A DNA stretch of 64,000 nucleotides, from the NCBI GenBank assembly GCA_036499395.1, contig DASYDW010000139.1:19354-83353 (forward strand). The letters run 5' to 3'. How positions within the stretch are numbered: the stretch's first letter is position 1; every line of letters begins with the position of its first letter. This DNA comes from Pirellulales bacterium. Its GTDB lineage: Bacteria; Planctomycetota; Planctomycetia; Pirellulales; JACPPG01. This document shows, piece by piece, positions 37,096-45,629 of this stretch. Both the position numbers and the translations under genes were made by a program. The notes beneath the pieces are model-generated. The model made no database searches, was not told the DNA's origin, and was given only the letters and a program-made list of their open reading frames with translations.

Positions 37096-37593
37096 TTAGA
37101 AGCCGCGGAACGGGTGCTTGGCCGAATCCTTGTTCGCCACGACCTCGTCGACCGAGGGCTTGTTGCCCAGGGCATTGGCGATGGCCAGCTTGGTGGCTTC
37201 GTAATTGAATTCGTAAATCTTCTTGTCGTCTTCGGCTTGCGGGTGAATGAACACACCGCAGATGATCACCAGTTGCTCGGCCTGGTTCTTGGGAATGACG
37301 TTCGCGGCGACCTGGTCAGCCACGGCCTTGGCGACGGCAGCCTGCGCGGGTCCGAACATCTGCACGGCCTGCTTCATACCCTTGATCGTGACCTTGGTGA
37401 TCAGCACGGTGGCTGGCTTGACGGCGATATTCGGCGTCAACACGGCCAGCAGGTTCGTATGGCCTTCGCTCTGCGTGGCCAAGGCGTTGGCAAATGCGGT
37501 GCCGACAGGCCCATCCTTGCTGCCGATCAATAGATCGATATGAGCGATTTCGTTCCCTTCGCCCACTAGGGCCTCTCCGACGTACATCGACAT
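37096..37593 (-). CDS. fae: Formaldehyde-activating enzyme
   Basis: 165 residues from the ATG giving MSMYVGEALVGEGNEIAHID, with GGAG 9 nt upstream. Fae condenses formaldehyde with tetrahydromethanopterin to methylene-H4MPT. The catalytic His (His18 in NEIAHIDLLIG) and the segments GSKDGPVGTAFANALATQ and LTPNIAVKPATVLITKVTIK are well conserved. Length matches Fae. It precedes mtdB, the next enzyme of the route. Confidence 0.96.
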   Translation of the reverse strand: MSMYVGEALVGEGNEIAHIDLLIGSKDGPVGTAFANALATQSEGHTNLLAVLTPNIAVKPATVLITKVTIKGMKQAVQMFGPAQAAVAKAVADQVAANVIPKNQAEQLVIICGVFIHPQAEDDKKIYEFNYEATKLAIANALGNKPSVDEVVANKDSAKHPFRGF

Positions 37594-37797
37594 GGCTTGA
37601 TCTCCGTGGAATGCCGTAAGTCGCACCGTTAACAACGCGTCTGGCTCGACCAAACGCGCCACGATAACAAACCCAAGAACGAATGCAACGGTCACCAAGG
37701 CTTGTAGAGCTGGCCGCGCGCAAGCCAGCCGTGAAATTTGCAATGAAAACGAGCAGCTAAATTGCTGTCGTTAGAAAGAGAGACGTCGCAGACAAGC

Positions 37798-38235
37798 CTA
37801 GGCGGCGTCTTCGCCTTCCTGGCGGCACTTGGTCATGACCACGCAGTTCCCCTTGTCGCGGAACTCGACGCTGTTCATGAAACTGCGCATCAGCAGTACG
37901 CCGCGACCGCATGGCATCTCGAGTCGGTCGGCATCCGTGCAGTCAGGCACATGATCGGGATTGAAGCCAGGGCCCTCGTCCTCGATCTGCACGAAGAGGC
38001 GCTCGTTGGTTAACTCGCAAATCACATGCACACTCTTCGAGACGTCGCAACCATTGCCATGCTTGATGGCATTGACCAACGCCTCTTCCAGCGCCAAATG
38101 CACGCTGAAGATATCGCGCTGTCCCCAATCGTGGGTGGCAAGCTGCCCGAGGATCTCGTCGAGAACCTTCTTGCCGGCTCCGTTTTCGCTTGGAATGACC
38201 TGCTCGGTCCTCCAAGGCATGCCGTTTACCGTCAT
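37798..38235 (-). CDS. RsbW-like ATP-binding anti-sigma/serine kinase
   Basis: 145 residues from the ATG giving MTVNGMPWRTEQVIPSENG; the frame is open to a TTG at 38331, but that part is unlike the family. HATPase_c features: N-box HLALEEALVNAIKHGNGCD, G1-box IEDEGPGFNPDHVPD and G2-box GRGVLLMRSFMNSVEF. Such kinases phosphorylate STAS antagonists and hold sigma factors or other partners. A STAS gene lies directly upstream on the same strand, forming a partner-switching pair. Confidence 0.9.
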   Translation of the reverse strand: MTVNGMPWRTEQVIPSENGAGKKVLDEILGQLATHDWGQRDIFSVHLALEEALVNAIKHGNGCDVSKSVHVICELTNERLFVQIEDEGPGFNPDHVPDCTDADRLEMPCGRGVLLMRSFMNSVEFRDKGNCVVMTKCRQEGEDAA

Positions 38236-38338
38236 ATCTTGGGTAGCCCGGAATGCGTGACGTTTGCGACGCGTGCCAATCGTGGCGGCGTGAGCCGTGG
38301 GGCGAAATCGACTATTACGTCCATGTGACAAAAGGCCA

Positions 38339-38695
38339 TTACCCGAACGCAGCGAGTGCCTCGGCCTCGTCGTCCTTGATCTCGAAGAGCTTATTCAACT
38401 TCGTGATCGCGAACACTTCGTAAATCTCAGGACGAATGTTGCTGAGCCGCAGCTTGCCGCCGGCGGCCTTCACTTTCTTTTCCAATGTGATGAGCTTGCC
38501 AAGCGCCGAGCTGGATAAAAATCCGACGGCGGCGAAGTTCAGCACCAAGTTCTTGCGATGCTCCTCTTCGACAAGCGCGAACAATTCGCGCCCCAGCTCT
38601 TGAATGTTCGTCTCGTCCACGACCTTGCGGTCTGTGAGCCGCACGACGGTCACATCGCCGGCGTCCGTGACTTCCAAATGGCGATGAGCAGCCAT
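38339..38695 (-). CDS. STAS domain anti-anti-sigma factor
   Basis: 118 residues from the ATG giving MAAHRHLEVTDAGDVTVVRL, with GGAGAAGAGG just upstream. STAS pattern: VVRLTDRKVVDETNIQELG, then NLVLNFAAVGFLSSSALGKL, whose SSSALG serines are the usual phosphorylation site of RsbV/SpoIIAA. It should bind and be phosphorylated by the RsbW-like kinase encoded downstream. Confidence 0.92.
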   Translation of the reverse strand: MAAHRHLEVTDAGDVTVVRLTDRKVVDETNIQELGRELFALVEEEHRKNLVLNFAAVGFLSSSALGKLITLEKKVKAAGGKLRLSNIRPEIYEVFAITKLNKLFEIKDDEAEALAAFG

Positions 38696-39002
38696 CGACC
38701 TCTTCTCCTGCAAGCTAGTATGCGGGGCGTCAACGCCGTTGCGCGGCCGACCCGGATTGATATTAGAACTTTCGCGAGCAATTCGCCTGACGGGGCGGAT
38801 GCGTTGGCTTATCTAACGACAGCCTCTTACGACGGCCATTAGAACACCGCGACGTCGCGGCGAAAAGCTCAGCTGTTGAAGGGACTGATTTCCAATAGCA
38901 ATGGTATGCCGCAGCCGGGGGGTGTCAAGCGGATTGTATTGCGGGGAAGCTTCGGCCAAAAACGGAAACCTGTCGACGACGCTGTGCCGCCGGGTCGGGC
39001 CA
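38696..39002. other. Intergenic region
   Basis: About 307 bp upstream of the STAS gene and downstream of the 97-residue membrane protein gene. It should hold the STAS-kinase promoter. No gene recognised. Confidence 0.45.
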
Positions 39003-39296
39003 TCATCCAGGCTTCGGCATCGCCAAGCTGTGCAGTACCAGCACCGATCCGATGGAGATCAACGCCCAGCCGATCCAATCGGGCGGATGAAGCGTCTTGC
39101 GAGGGCCTGAAGAACCGCTGCCCGGCGCCATCGACGCCAATGTGGCTCCTTTAGCGTTCGGAAAACGCGCCGCCAGGAAGCGGGTGCTCTCGCTGGAGAG
39201 AATGAAAGAATCGACCATCCGCATCTGGACGCCGAGCATCAGCACGACCAGCCCGGCCAGGAAATAATGGTTGCGGTTGAATTCCACGGCCTGCAT
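39003..39296 (-). CDS. Small two-helix membrane hypothetical protein
   Basis: 97 residues from the ATG giving MQAVEFNRNHYFLAGLVVLM, with GGGAGAGG immediately upstream. Two hydrophobic helices (about 10-25 and 75-92; WIGWALISIGSVLVLHSLAM) flank a polar loop containing SESTRFLAARFPNAKG. Not recognised; this type of protein is seen in planctomycetes. Confidence 0.68.
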   Translation of the reverse strand: MQAVEFNRNHYFLAGLVVLMLGVQMRMVDSFILSSESTRFLAARFPNAKGATLASMAPGSGSSGPRKTLHPPDWIGWALISIGSVLVLHSLAMPKPG

Positions 39297-39627
39297 CCTC
39301 TCCCTGGCGATCGCCGTCTTGGTGCAACAGGGGGCGCCATGAAAGCGCGTCCCAGCCATTTATCGAACGGCTTGTCGGCGGAACTCAAAGACCGCCTCAC
39401 ACATCGGACTTGTAAGGCTCCTGCCGGGCGCGCCGCGCGCGACGGCACTGCGGATCGCAAGGGTAGTAGATTGCGGCGGCGGCGTATCCGGTGTGTCGCG
39501 CGCGAATTGCGGCGGTTCGTACCGCGCAGCGGGGCGCAACCATCGTTGCGGCAGGACTCCCTGGCAGGTCCGTCATAGACCGAGCGGACGGCGCGCGCGG
39601 AACGGACGCGAGTCCCCACGTCGCCCG
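39297..39627. other. Intergenic region with a possible tiny gene
   Basis: About 330 bp between two small minus-strand membrane protein genes. A 48-codon minus-strand frame (39397-39543) ends with AAIYYPCDPQC and a basic tail. It is too short and lacks a well-spaced ribosome site, so I do not call it as a gene. Confidence 0.35.
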
Positions 39628-39936
39628 TTAGGTGCCGCGGATGCTCTTTAACTGATCGACGAAGCGACCGACCCCCTGCCGCGTTTGATCGCTGGGTGTG
39701 GTGCCGAGCAAGTCTTCTCGCTTGGCATGCACGATCGCGGCGGCCAATTCCTTATGACGCTCCCAATCGGCTGATTGAAACATCCGTACGTCCACGTAGG
39801 TGTCGTTAAAGCCGGAGGAAAGCTTGGGCACGGTTTCGAAGCCACGGTCGGTGCGCAGCAGGTGGTATCGCTGGCCAAAGAAGACCAGCGCCCCGCCGAC
39901 GATGATGCCGAAAACAAAGGTGCTCAACGTCCGCAT
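39628..39936 (-). CDS. Small membrane-anchored hypothetical protein
   Basis: 102 residues with GGAG 9 nt upstream of the ATG. One N-terminal helix (STFVFGIIVGGALVFFGQRY) followed by a conserved-looking soluble part (LRTDRGFETVPKLSSGFNDT; VHAKREDLLG). Likely a bitopic membrane protein. Function unknown. Confidence 0.72.
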   Translation of the reverse strand: MRTLSTFVFGIIVGGALVFFGQRYHLLRTDRGFETVPKLSSGFNDTYVDVRMFQSADWERHKELAAAIVHAKREDLLGTTPSDQTRQGVGRFVDQLKSIRGT

Positions 39937-40168
39937 AACACAAAACTCCAGGCCTACGAAACGCCTCCCACGTGACGGCGAACTTTACCGGCAAGCCTTG
40001 GCCGCCGGCAAGACGAGTGACGGCGTAGGGGCCGTCGACCCATCAGATTTAATCCAGCTTAGGTCAATTTGACTGCCCGGCGCGGCAGTGATAGCGTGCC
40101 CGCGTCCAAACCACGGAAGTTCGCCGCAAGATTTCCGCTGGATACGCGAAATACGAATTGAGAGGGGT

Positions 40169-40867
40169 ATGCCAGCCATGACGTCGCTGCTGATTTTGCT
40201 GGCGGTTGCGCCATTTGTCGCGAAAACCGTTTCGCTGGTATGGCTCGGCCAGAATTACCTCGCGCAATCGTCCTACAAGGTATTCCAACTTGCTGCGCCG
40301 GTCGGTTGGCGGCGCGTTATCGACCGCAAACGTGGCTGGAGTTGCCTGTGGCCCATTGATAAACCGTGGCCGAGCCCGAGCACCTGGGCCATGGCCGTAG
40401 GCGTGGCGGTCGCGGCAATCACGATCGCCACGCTCACCCTGCCGACCTTGGCCGAATATCTCGGCATTAATGCGGCGCGGCTGCGCGAGGATTTCGATGC
40501 GCGTTTCAGCATCACGCCGCTCCGCGCTGTGGCGGTCGTGATCTTCCTGACCAGCCTGAATTCAGCACTCGAGGAGTTGCACTTTCGGGCCTGGCTCGAT
40601 CCTGAGCTTTCGCGGCGCTTCGGTAATACCGTGGGTATCGTGGCCAGCGCCGCGGCTTTTGCCGGCATGCACCTGTTCATCTTTGCCAATATGCGAGGCG
40701 TCACGCCGCTAGCCTTCGCCCTTGTTTTCGCGGGCCTATTCGTTGTCGCGGTCGCCTGGAGCCTCGTGGCGCGTCGCCCCGGCGGCATTCATGCTGCCTG
40801 GTTGTCACACGCTCTGACGGACGCGGGCTTGTTGACCTGGGGATTGGTCTGGTTGGGGTATTTTTGA
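40169..40867 (+). CDS. CPBP family intramembrane glutamic protease
   Basis: 232 residues, mostly hydrophobic, starting at the ATG preceded by AGAGGGG. CPBP (Abi/Rce1-like) motifs: EELHFRAWL (EExxxR), then AAAFAGMHLFIFANM (FxxxH) and HAAWLSHALTDAG near the C-terminus. These enzymes cleave or modify membrane-bound substrates; in bacteria roles are diverse and often unknown. Six or so membrane helices. Confidence 0.85.
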   Translation: MPAMTSLLILLAVAPFVAKTVSLVWLGQNYLAQSSYKVFQLAAPVGWRRVIDRKRGWSCLWPIDKPWPSPSTWAMAVGVAVAAITIATLTLPTLAEYLGINAARLREDFDARFSITPLRAVAVVIFLTSLNSALEELHFRAWLDPELSRRFGNTVGIVASAAAFAGMHLFIFANMRGVTPLAFALVFAGLFVVAVAWSLVARRPGGIHAAWLSHALTDAGLLTWGLVWLGYF

Positions 40868-41189
40868 GGGGGGTCGGATACGCCTGGCGCGCTGTATTCG
40901 CCCGCGGTGCGACACGTTCAAGTGCCCCAGACTGGCGGGCCGACTATCTGCCGGAGGGGCGAACAGGTATCTTTTTGGCAGGGGCGGCCGCAGGGTGAGC
41001 ATGCAACGCGGCAACCCCAGATAGTTGTGACTTCGACGGGCCGCGGCGCGTCAAAGATAAGAGTGCCGGCGGCAGGCGGCTCGCCCGTTTGCCCGTCCGA
41101 CGACTCCCGCCGCCGATTTCCATTTTGCATCACCAGCGAAGCGCGATTGCACGAGAGCGCGCCGCCTAATAGACGAGGGCTTTCCGACC
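40868..41189. other. Intergenic region
   Basis: About 320 bp between the CPBP gene and the acyl-CoA synthetase gene. It should contain the synthetase promoter. Long open frames cross it on both strands but none shows family features. Confidence 0.4.
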
Positions 41190-42827
41190 GTGGCCAAACG
41201 ACCGCCAAAGCCGATGCCCAAACCGATGATCATGCCGCGCGAGTTCCTGCACATGTGCCGGCGCCGCATGCGTGCGGTAAAGATCGCCGACACGACCGGG
41301 GTCTCGATGACCGGCGCCAGCCTGTTGATGCGGACGCTGATCTTCCGCCGGTTGTTGTTGCGCGAGATTTTGGGACCGGATGAAAAGTTCGTGGGGCTGC
41401 TGGTTCCTCCCTCGGCCGGCGCGGTGTTGGCGAACATCGCCGTGCCGTTGTGCGGCCGCGTGCCGGTGAACCTGAACTACACGGTTTCGTCGGACGTGAT
41501 GAATTCCTGCATTCGGCAGGCGAATATCAAGCACGTGCTGACCAGCCGTAAGGTGCTCGAGCGTTTCAAACTCGACATCGATGCCGAGCTCGTGTTCCTC
41601 GAAGATTTTCGCAACAAGGTCACGACGATGGACAAGCTCGTCGCGGCCTTCCAGACGTATGCATGCCCGCTATCGATCCTCGAACGTCAATTGGGCGTCG
41701 ATAAAATCAAGGACGACGATCTGCTGACGGTGATTTTCACCTCGGGCTCGACTGGCGAGCCTAAGGGAGTGATGCTCACGCAGCGCAACGTCGCGTCGAA
41801 CGTCGAGTGCGTCGATTATTTGCTGCAACTGCACTCCGGGGACTGCGTAGCCGGCATCTTGCCGTTCTTCCATTCCACCGGTTTCACGACAACGTTGTGG
41901 ACGGCGCTGTCGCTCGATCCGAAAGGTGCCTATCACACCAGCCCGCTCGAAGCGCGGCAGGTGGGCGAAATGTGCCGAAAAGAAAACGTGACAATTCTCG
42001 TTTCGGCGCCGACGTTTTTGCGGAACTATTTGCGCCGCTGTCCGGCCGAAGATTTTGCCGGCGTCGAGATGGTATTGACCGGTGCTGAGAAGCTGCCGAT
42101 CGAATTGTCCGAGGCCTTTGAGCAGAAATTCGGCGTGCGGCCGGGTGAGGGATACGGCACAACCGAGCTGTCGCCGATCGTGGCGTTTCACGTTCCCAAG
42201 ACACGCGTGACGAAGCCCAGCCAACTAACCTGCAAGGAAGGGACCGTTGGTCACCCGATTCCCGATGTGCAAGTAAAGGCCGTGAATCCCGACACGGGCG
42301 AAGATCTAGGGCCCAATGAGGAAGGCGTGCTGTGGTTCAAAGGGCCCAACGTGATGAAGGGGTATCTGAATCGGCCTGACCTCACGGCCAAGGTGATCAA
42401 GAATGGCTGGTATAACTCCGGTGATGTCGGGCTGGTGACCTCGGACGGGTGTATCAAAATCACTGGCCGGCAAAGCCGCTTCTCGAAAATCGGCGGCGAA
42501 ATGGTGCCGCACATCAAAATCGAAGAGACGTTGCAAACGGTCACTGCCGCTGACCCAGACGAGTTGACCTTCGCCGTGACCGGCGTCCCCGATCCGACAC
42601 GGGGCGAGCGATTGGTCGTGCTGTACACCGATCTACCACGCGCGCCAGATGAAATCTGTCGCGAACTAGCCGGACAGGGGTTACCGAATATCTGGATCCC
42701 TTCGCCAGACAGCTTCTGCAAAGTCGAGGCGATTCCTGTGCTGGGAACCGGCAAGCTCGATCTGCGTGGGTTGAAGGATCTGGCCCTCGAACGTTTTGGC
42801 GGCGAAGCCGCTGGGGCGCGGTCATAA
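41190..42827 (+). CDS. AMP-dependent acyl-CoA/acyl-ACP synthetase
   Basis: 545 residues from GTG. It activates a fatty acid with ATP to acyl-AMP, then transfers it to CoA or ACP. Adenylate-forming motifs are present: P-loop TVIFTSGSTGEPKGVMLTQ, GEGYGTTELSPIVAFH, YNSGDVG and the late KIGGEMVPHIKIEE plus GTGKLDLRGLK with the catalytic Lys. It most resembles the synthetase part of Aas-type 2-acylglycerophosphoethanolamine acyltransferases. The Lys/Pro-rich N-terminus (AKRPPKPMPKPM) is unusual; an ATG at 41214 or later could be the real start. Confidence 0.9.
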   Translation: MAKRPPKPMPKPMIMPREFLHMCRRRMRAVKIADTTGVSMTGASLLMRTLIFRRLLLREILGPDEKFVGLLVPPSAGAVLANIAVPLCGRVPVNLNYTVSSDVMNSCIRQANIKHVLTSRKVLERFKLDIDAELVFLEDFRNKVTTMDKLVAAFQTYACPLSILERQLGVDKIKDDDLLTVIFTSGSTGEPKGVMLTQRNVASNVECVDYLLQLHSGDCVAGILPFFHSTGFTTTLWTALSLDPKGAYHTSPLEARQVGEMCRKENVTILVSAPTFLRNYLRRCPAEDFAGVEMVLTGAEKLPIELSEAFEQKFGVRPGEGYGTTELSPIVAFHVPKTRVTKPSQLTCKEGTVGHPIPDVQVKAVNPDTGEDLGPNEEGVLWFKGPNVMKGYLNRPDLTAKVIKNGWYNSGDVGLVTSDGCIKITGRQSRFSKIGGEMVPHIKIEETLQTVTAADPDELTFAVTGVPDPTRGERLVVLYTDLPRAPDEICRELAGQGLPNIWIPSPDSFCKVEAIPVLGTGKLDLRGLKDLALERFGGEAAGARS

Positions 42828-42860
42828 CCGTAGCCCACTCTCCGACGAGCATCGTGCGGT

Positions 42861-42993
42861 TGTAACACTGTGCGATGGCGATCGTTTCTGTTGTGGCTCG
42901 GTAGGAGAAGCTGCCTGTCGTGGTGCGCTTCACCGCGCTGTGTAACATCTACGCCACGCAACCTGTAACACGGCCCTGCGCGCTGTGAAACAT
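42861..42993 (+). repeat. Repeated TGTAACA elements
   Basis: TGTAACA occurs at 42861, 42941 and 42964. A 14-bp unit GCGCTGTGTAACAT (42935-42948) recurs with one mismatch at 42980-42993, 45 bp apart. They precede the 43070 promoter candidate and could be binding sites for a regulator. Confidence 0.4.
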
Positions 42994-43069
42994 TGCGGCC
43001 CAAAATCACCCAGCTTGAAACCAGTTGCTTCGGGGGATAGGAGGCACGCAAAAGTAGTGGATTATTTCC

Positions 43070-43097
43070 TTGACTTACCTTGTTTGCGCGGGACTAT
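43070..43097 (+). promoter_or_regulatory. Possible sigma-70-type promoter
   Basis: TTGACT at 43070-43075, a 16-nt spacer and GACTAT at 43092-43097, about 100 nt before the PEP-CTERM gene start. The -10 match is poor. Confidence 0.3.
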
Positions 43098-43197
43098 GGC
43101 AGCGTTTTGCCATCCTTCACTCGCGACGTGGTGATGCGGGGTCACCGGCGGGCAGCGTCCGAGCGTGTACTTGAGCAAACGACACGGAGTTACGCTA

Positions 43198-44709
43198 ATG
43201 GAGAGCAACATCCACGCGACTAGGGGCTATCGTTCGAACCAGTATTTCGCGCATCTTCGACCACTGGCTCTTCTTGCTCTTGCCGCCTTCTGCGGCCTGC
43301 TTGATGCCCGCCCGGTAACGGCGCAATTCGATGGCATCACGATCACTCAGGGCAATCTTGACCTCGATGATGACACCGTCGACGTCACGTCCTACGGCAC
43401 GGTGCAGGTCGACGCCGCTACTTTGACCAGCACCTTCGGAGTTCCAAGCGGCTACTTGAACCTCGTAGATAGCAGTGGCAATTGGGTCACCGAGAACCTA
43501 CCGGTCAGTTCGACCGACGGATTCGACGCCAGTTCGATCAATCTCGAAACCCCCGATGGCCAGACCGACACATTGGACGGGCTGAAGGTGAGCTTCACGC
43601 CGGCCCCACTTTTCACGCCCCCCAACACGGGACCAACGCTGTCGTTTTCGATCACACCGCAAACCGCGAACAACGGCGGATTCGATGGGGGTGTCGCCGG
43701 CGCGATCTCTGGTCCGACGTTGTCGTTCAGCCTCTCAGGCGTGACCTATAGCGCATCACAGGCCGGAGTTCCCAACGTACAGTCCGCCGACAATCAGTGT
43801 GCGCCGGCCGCCATTGCCAACGATTTAAACTGGCTGGCCACGCAATACGGCGCCAGTAAAGGGGTCACGATTCCGAATCCCAACGTGACGGGACGCTACG
43901 GGCAGACCAGCTACAACTCCGGCGTATCGAACACTCTGGTTCCCAATGGCAACGCCAACAATACAAGCATCGTCGGCGGGCCGTTGAATAATCCGAAAGC
44001 GCCTCAAGAGAACGCCGCGGTGGCTCCCACGCCGTTGGTTGCCAATCTGGACCAGACCATGGGCCGGCTCGACTCGGCCCGGGCACCGGTTTGGGTCTAC
44101 AACGGCGTGACAACCAAATATGCCGATGCGAATGCCGGTGTGGTGCCGTCCTTCATCGTGCAAGGCGCCGCGCAATACATCGCCAACGTCGGAGATACGA
44201 ACAAGCTCGGGATCTACACGCAAGGCACTTACTTGTTCGCCCATCCGGCAGCCGCGACCGCCGGCGTCGCCGTTGCCTATAACAACAGCGTGCCGACGAT
44301 GACCACGATCATCAACGCGCTGGCCGATGGCGACACGGTCATGGGAGGCTACTACTACACCAAAGGGGGTGGGCACGCCATCGATATCATCGCCGCCGGG
44401 TATACCAACGGCGTCCCGTGGCTGAAATTGCAGTCCGACTGGGCGCAGACCAGCTCGAACCCGAACGGTGATCCGCTGGACGGGTTGCTAACGACCAATG
44501 GATCGTCGGCCGTGAAGTTTTCGTACGTCCAGCCCACCGCCGCCGGGCTGACGCTGAATGACGGTTACGGCAACGCCAGCTTGCAGACGATCATCGTCAT
44601 GTATCCGATTGGCAATGCCGTGCCAGAGCCTTCTACGTGGATGCTGCTAATCACGGGCGGTATCGGGCTGGCCGTAGCGCAATGGCGCCGCCATCGCCGC
44701 GGTCACTGA
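43198..44709 (+). CDS. PEP-CTERM protein with papain-like (C39-like) peptidase fold
   Basis: 503 residues from the ATG giving MESNIHATRGYR, with a signal peptide (LALLALAAFCGLLDA). Residues about 30-190 are Ser/Thr-rich beta structure. A likely papain-like domain follows: Cys201 in ADNQCAPAAIANDLNWLA, His393 in KGGGHAIDIIAAG and Asp414 in KLQSDWAQ, in the order expected of C39-like peptidases. The C-terminus is a PEP-CTERM signal (VPEPSTWMLLITGG, then WRRHRRGH), so it should be placed on the cell surface by an exosortase. Peptidase activity is inferred, not shown. Its stop overlaps that of the convergent next gene by 7 bp. Confidence 0.82.
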   Translation: MESNIHATRGYRSNQYFAHLRPLALLALAAFCGLLDARPVTAQFDGITITQGNLDLDDDTVDVTSYGTVQVDAATLTSTFGVPSGYLNLVDSSGNWVTENLPVSSTDGFDASSINLETPDGQTDTLDGLKVSFTPAPLFTPPNTGPTLSFSITPQTANNGGFDGGVAGAISGPTLSFSLSGVTYSASQAGVPNVQSADNQCAPAAIANDLNWLATQYGASKGVTIPNPNVTGRYGQTSYNSGVSNTLVPNGNANNTSIVGGPLNNPKAPQENAAVAPTPLVANLDQTMGRLDSARAPVWVYNGVTTKYADANAGVVPSFIVQGAAQYIANVGDTNKLGIYTQGTYLFAHPAAATAGVAVAYNNSVPTMTTIINALADGDTVMGGYYYTKGGGHAIDIIAAGYTNGVPWLKLQSDWAQTSSNPNGDPLDGLLTTNGSSAVKFSYVQPTAAGLTLNDGYGNASLQTIIVMYPIGNAVPEPSTWMLLITGGIGLAVAQWRRHRRGH

Positions 44710-45593
44710 CCGCGCACGCTCATAGGCACCGAGTAAAACGACGTCCGGGCAGTGATGAAGAGTGTCTTCTTGTCACTGCCGCCGAATTTCAAGTTCGCGG
44801 GGCCCTCGGGCACGGCGATAGTTTCGAGCTTTTTTCCCTCGGGGCTATACGCCGTGACCCCGCCCCCCGTGAGATAGATATTTCCCTGCTCGTCGCGCGC
44901 CAGGCCGTCGGAACCCTGCTCCGCGAATAGCTTTTTATCAGCCAGCGTTCCGTCAGCTTTGATCGTGTAGACGTACGTCTTGCTTCCGCCCGCGTCCGCC
45001 ACGAATAGTAGCTTGCCATCGGCCGATCCGAGCACACCGTTCGGCTTAACCGTGTCATCAATGACGCGGGTGAGCTTCTTGCGGTCCGGCGAAAGGTAGA
45101 ACACGTAAAAGCCGGGCAGCTCGAGCCCTTCCATATTGCCGTACCGAGGGTCGCTGAAATAAACGCCCCCCTGGGGATCGATCCACAGGTCGTTGGGGCT
45201 ATTGAGCTTCTTCCCCTCATAGTTGTCGGACAAAACCGTGACTTCGCCCGCCGGCGAAATCGATGTTAGACGACGCGCGCCCCCTTCGTAGGCCAACAGG
45301 TTGCCCTGCTTGTCGAAGCAAAGTCCGTTGGCGCCCCCTGAGTTCTCGCGAAACGTCGATAGCTGCCCGTCGACGCTCCAGCGCAGAATGCGATTGTTCG
45401 GGATATCCGAGAAATAGATGTTGCCGTCACGGTCGGCGGCGGGCCCCTCGGTGAAGGCGAAACCACCAGCGAGTTTTTTTACCTCACCGCCCGGAGCAAC
45501 CAGGCTCGGCTCTGCGGCGTGAGTGGAGATCAGGCCATTGAACAACAAGACCATACACAATGCGCAAGAGCGCGCAACGATTGTCGCCTTCAT
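44703..45593 (-). CDS. SMP-30/gluconolactonase-like beta-propeller protein
   Basis: A 296-residue secreted protein with a signal peptide (ALCMVLLFNGLISTHA) and GAGGA before the ATG. The six-bladed propeller shows the SMP-30 pattern: FTEGPAADRDGNIYFSD, GANGLCFDKQGNLLAYEGG, NSPNDLWIDPQGGVYFSDP and VVKPNGV-like KPNGVLGSADGKLLFVAD. Metal ligands Glu, Asn and Asp are present. It probably hydrolyses sugar lactones, but specificity is unknown. Confidence 0.9.
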   Translation of the reverse strand: MKATIVARSCALCMVLLFNGLISTHAAEPSLVAPGGEVKKLAGGFAFTEGPAADRDGNIYFSDIPNNRILRWSVDGQLSTFRENSGGANGLCFDKQGNLLAYEGGARRLTSISPAGEVTVLSDNYEGKKLNSPNDLWIDPQGGVYFSDPRYGNMEGLELPGFYVFYLSPDRKKLTRVIDDTVKPNGVLGSADGKLLFVADAGGSKTYVYTIKADGTLADKKLFAEQGSDGLARDEQGNIYLTGGGVTAYSPEGKKLETIAVPEGPANLKFGGSDKKTLFITARTSFYSVPMSVRGQ

Positions 45594-45629
45594 GAATTCC
45601 TCACTTGTTATGAATTCTGCCCGAGAGTC

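Larger units (their letters stand above)
42828..43197. other. Upstream region of PEP-CTERM peptidase-like gene
   Basis: About 370 bp with repeated TGTAACA elements at 42861, 42941 and 42964 and a possible promoter at 43070. No gene recognised. Confidence 0.45.

Noticed and set aside
39397..39543. 48-codon minus-strand frame with a CDPQC segment
   Set aside because: Short, basic and with a badly spaced ribosome site; chance frame more likely.
40918..41208. Cys-containing minus-strand frame upstream of the acyl-CoA synthetase
   Set aside because: No start signal and no recognised family; the Cys pattern alone is weak.
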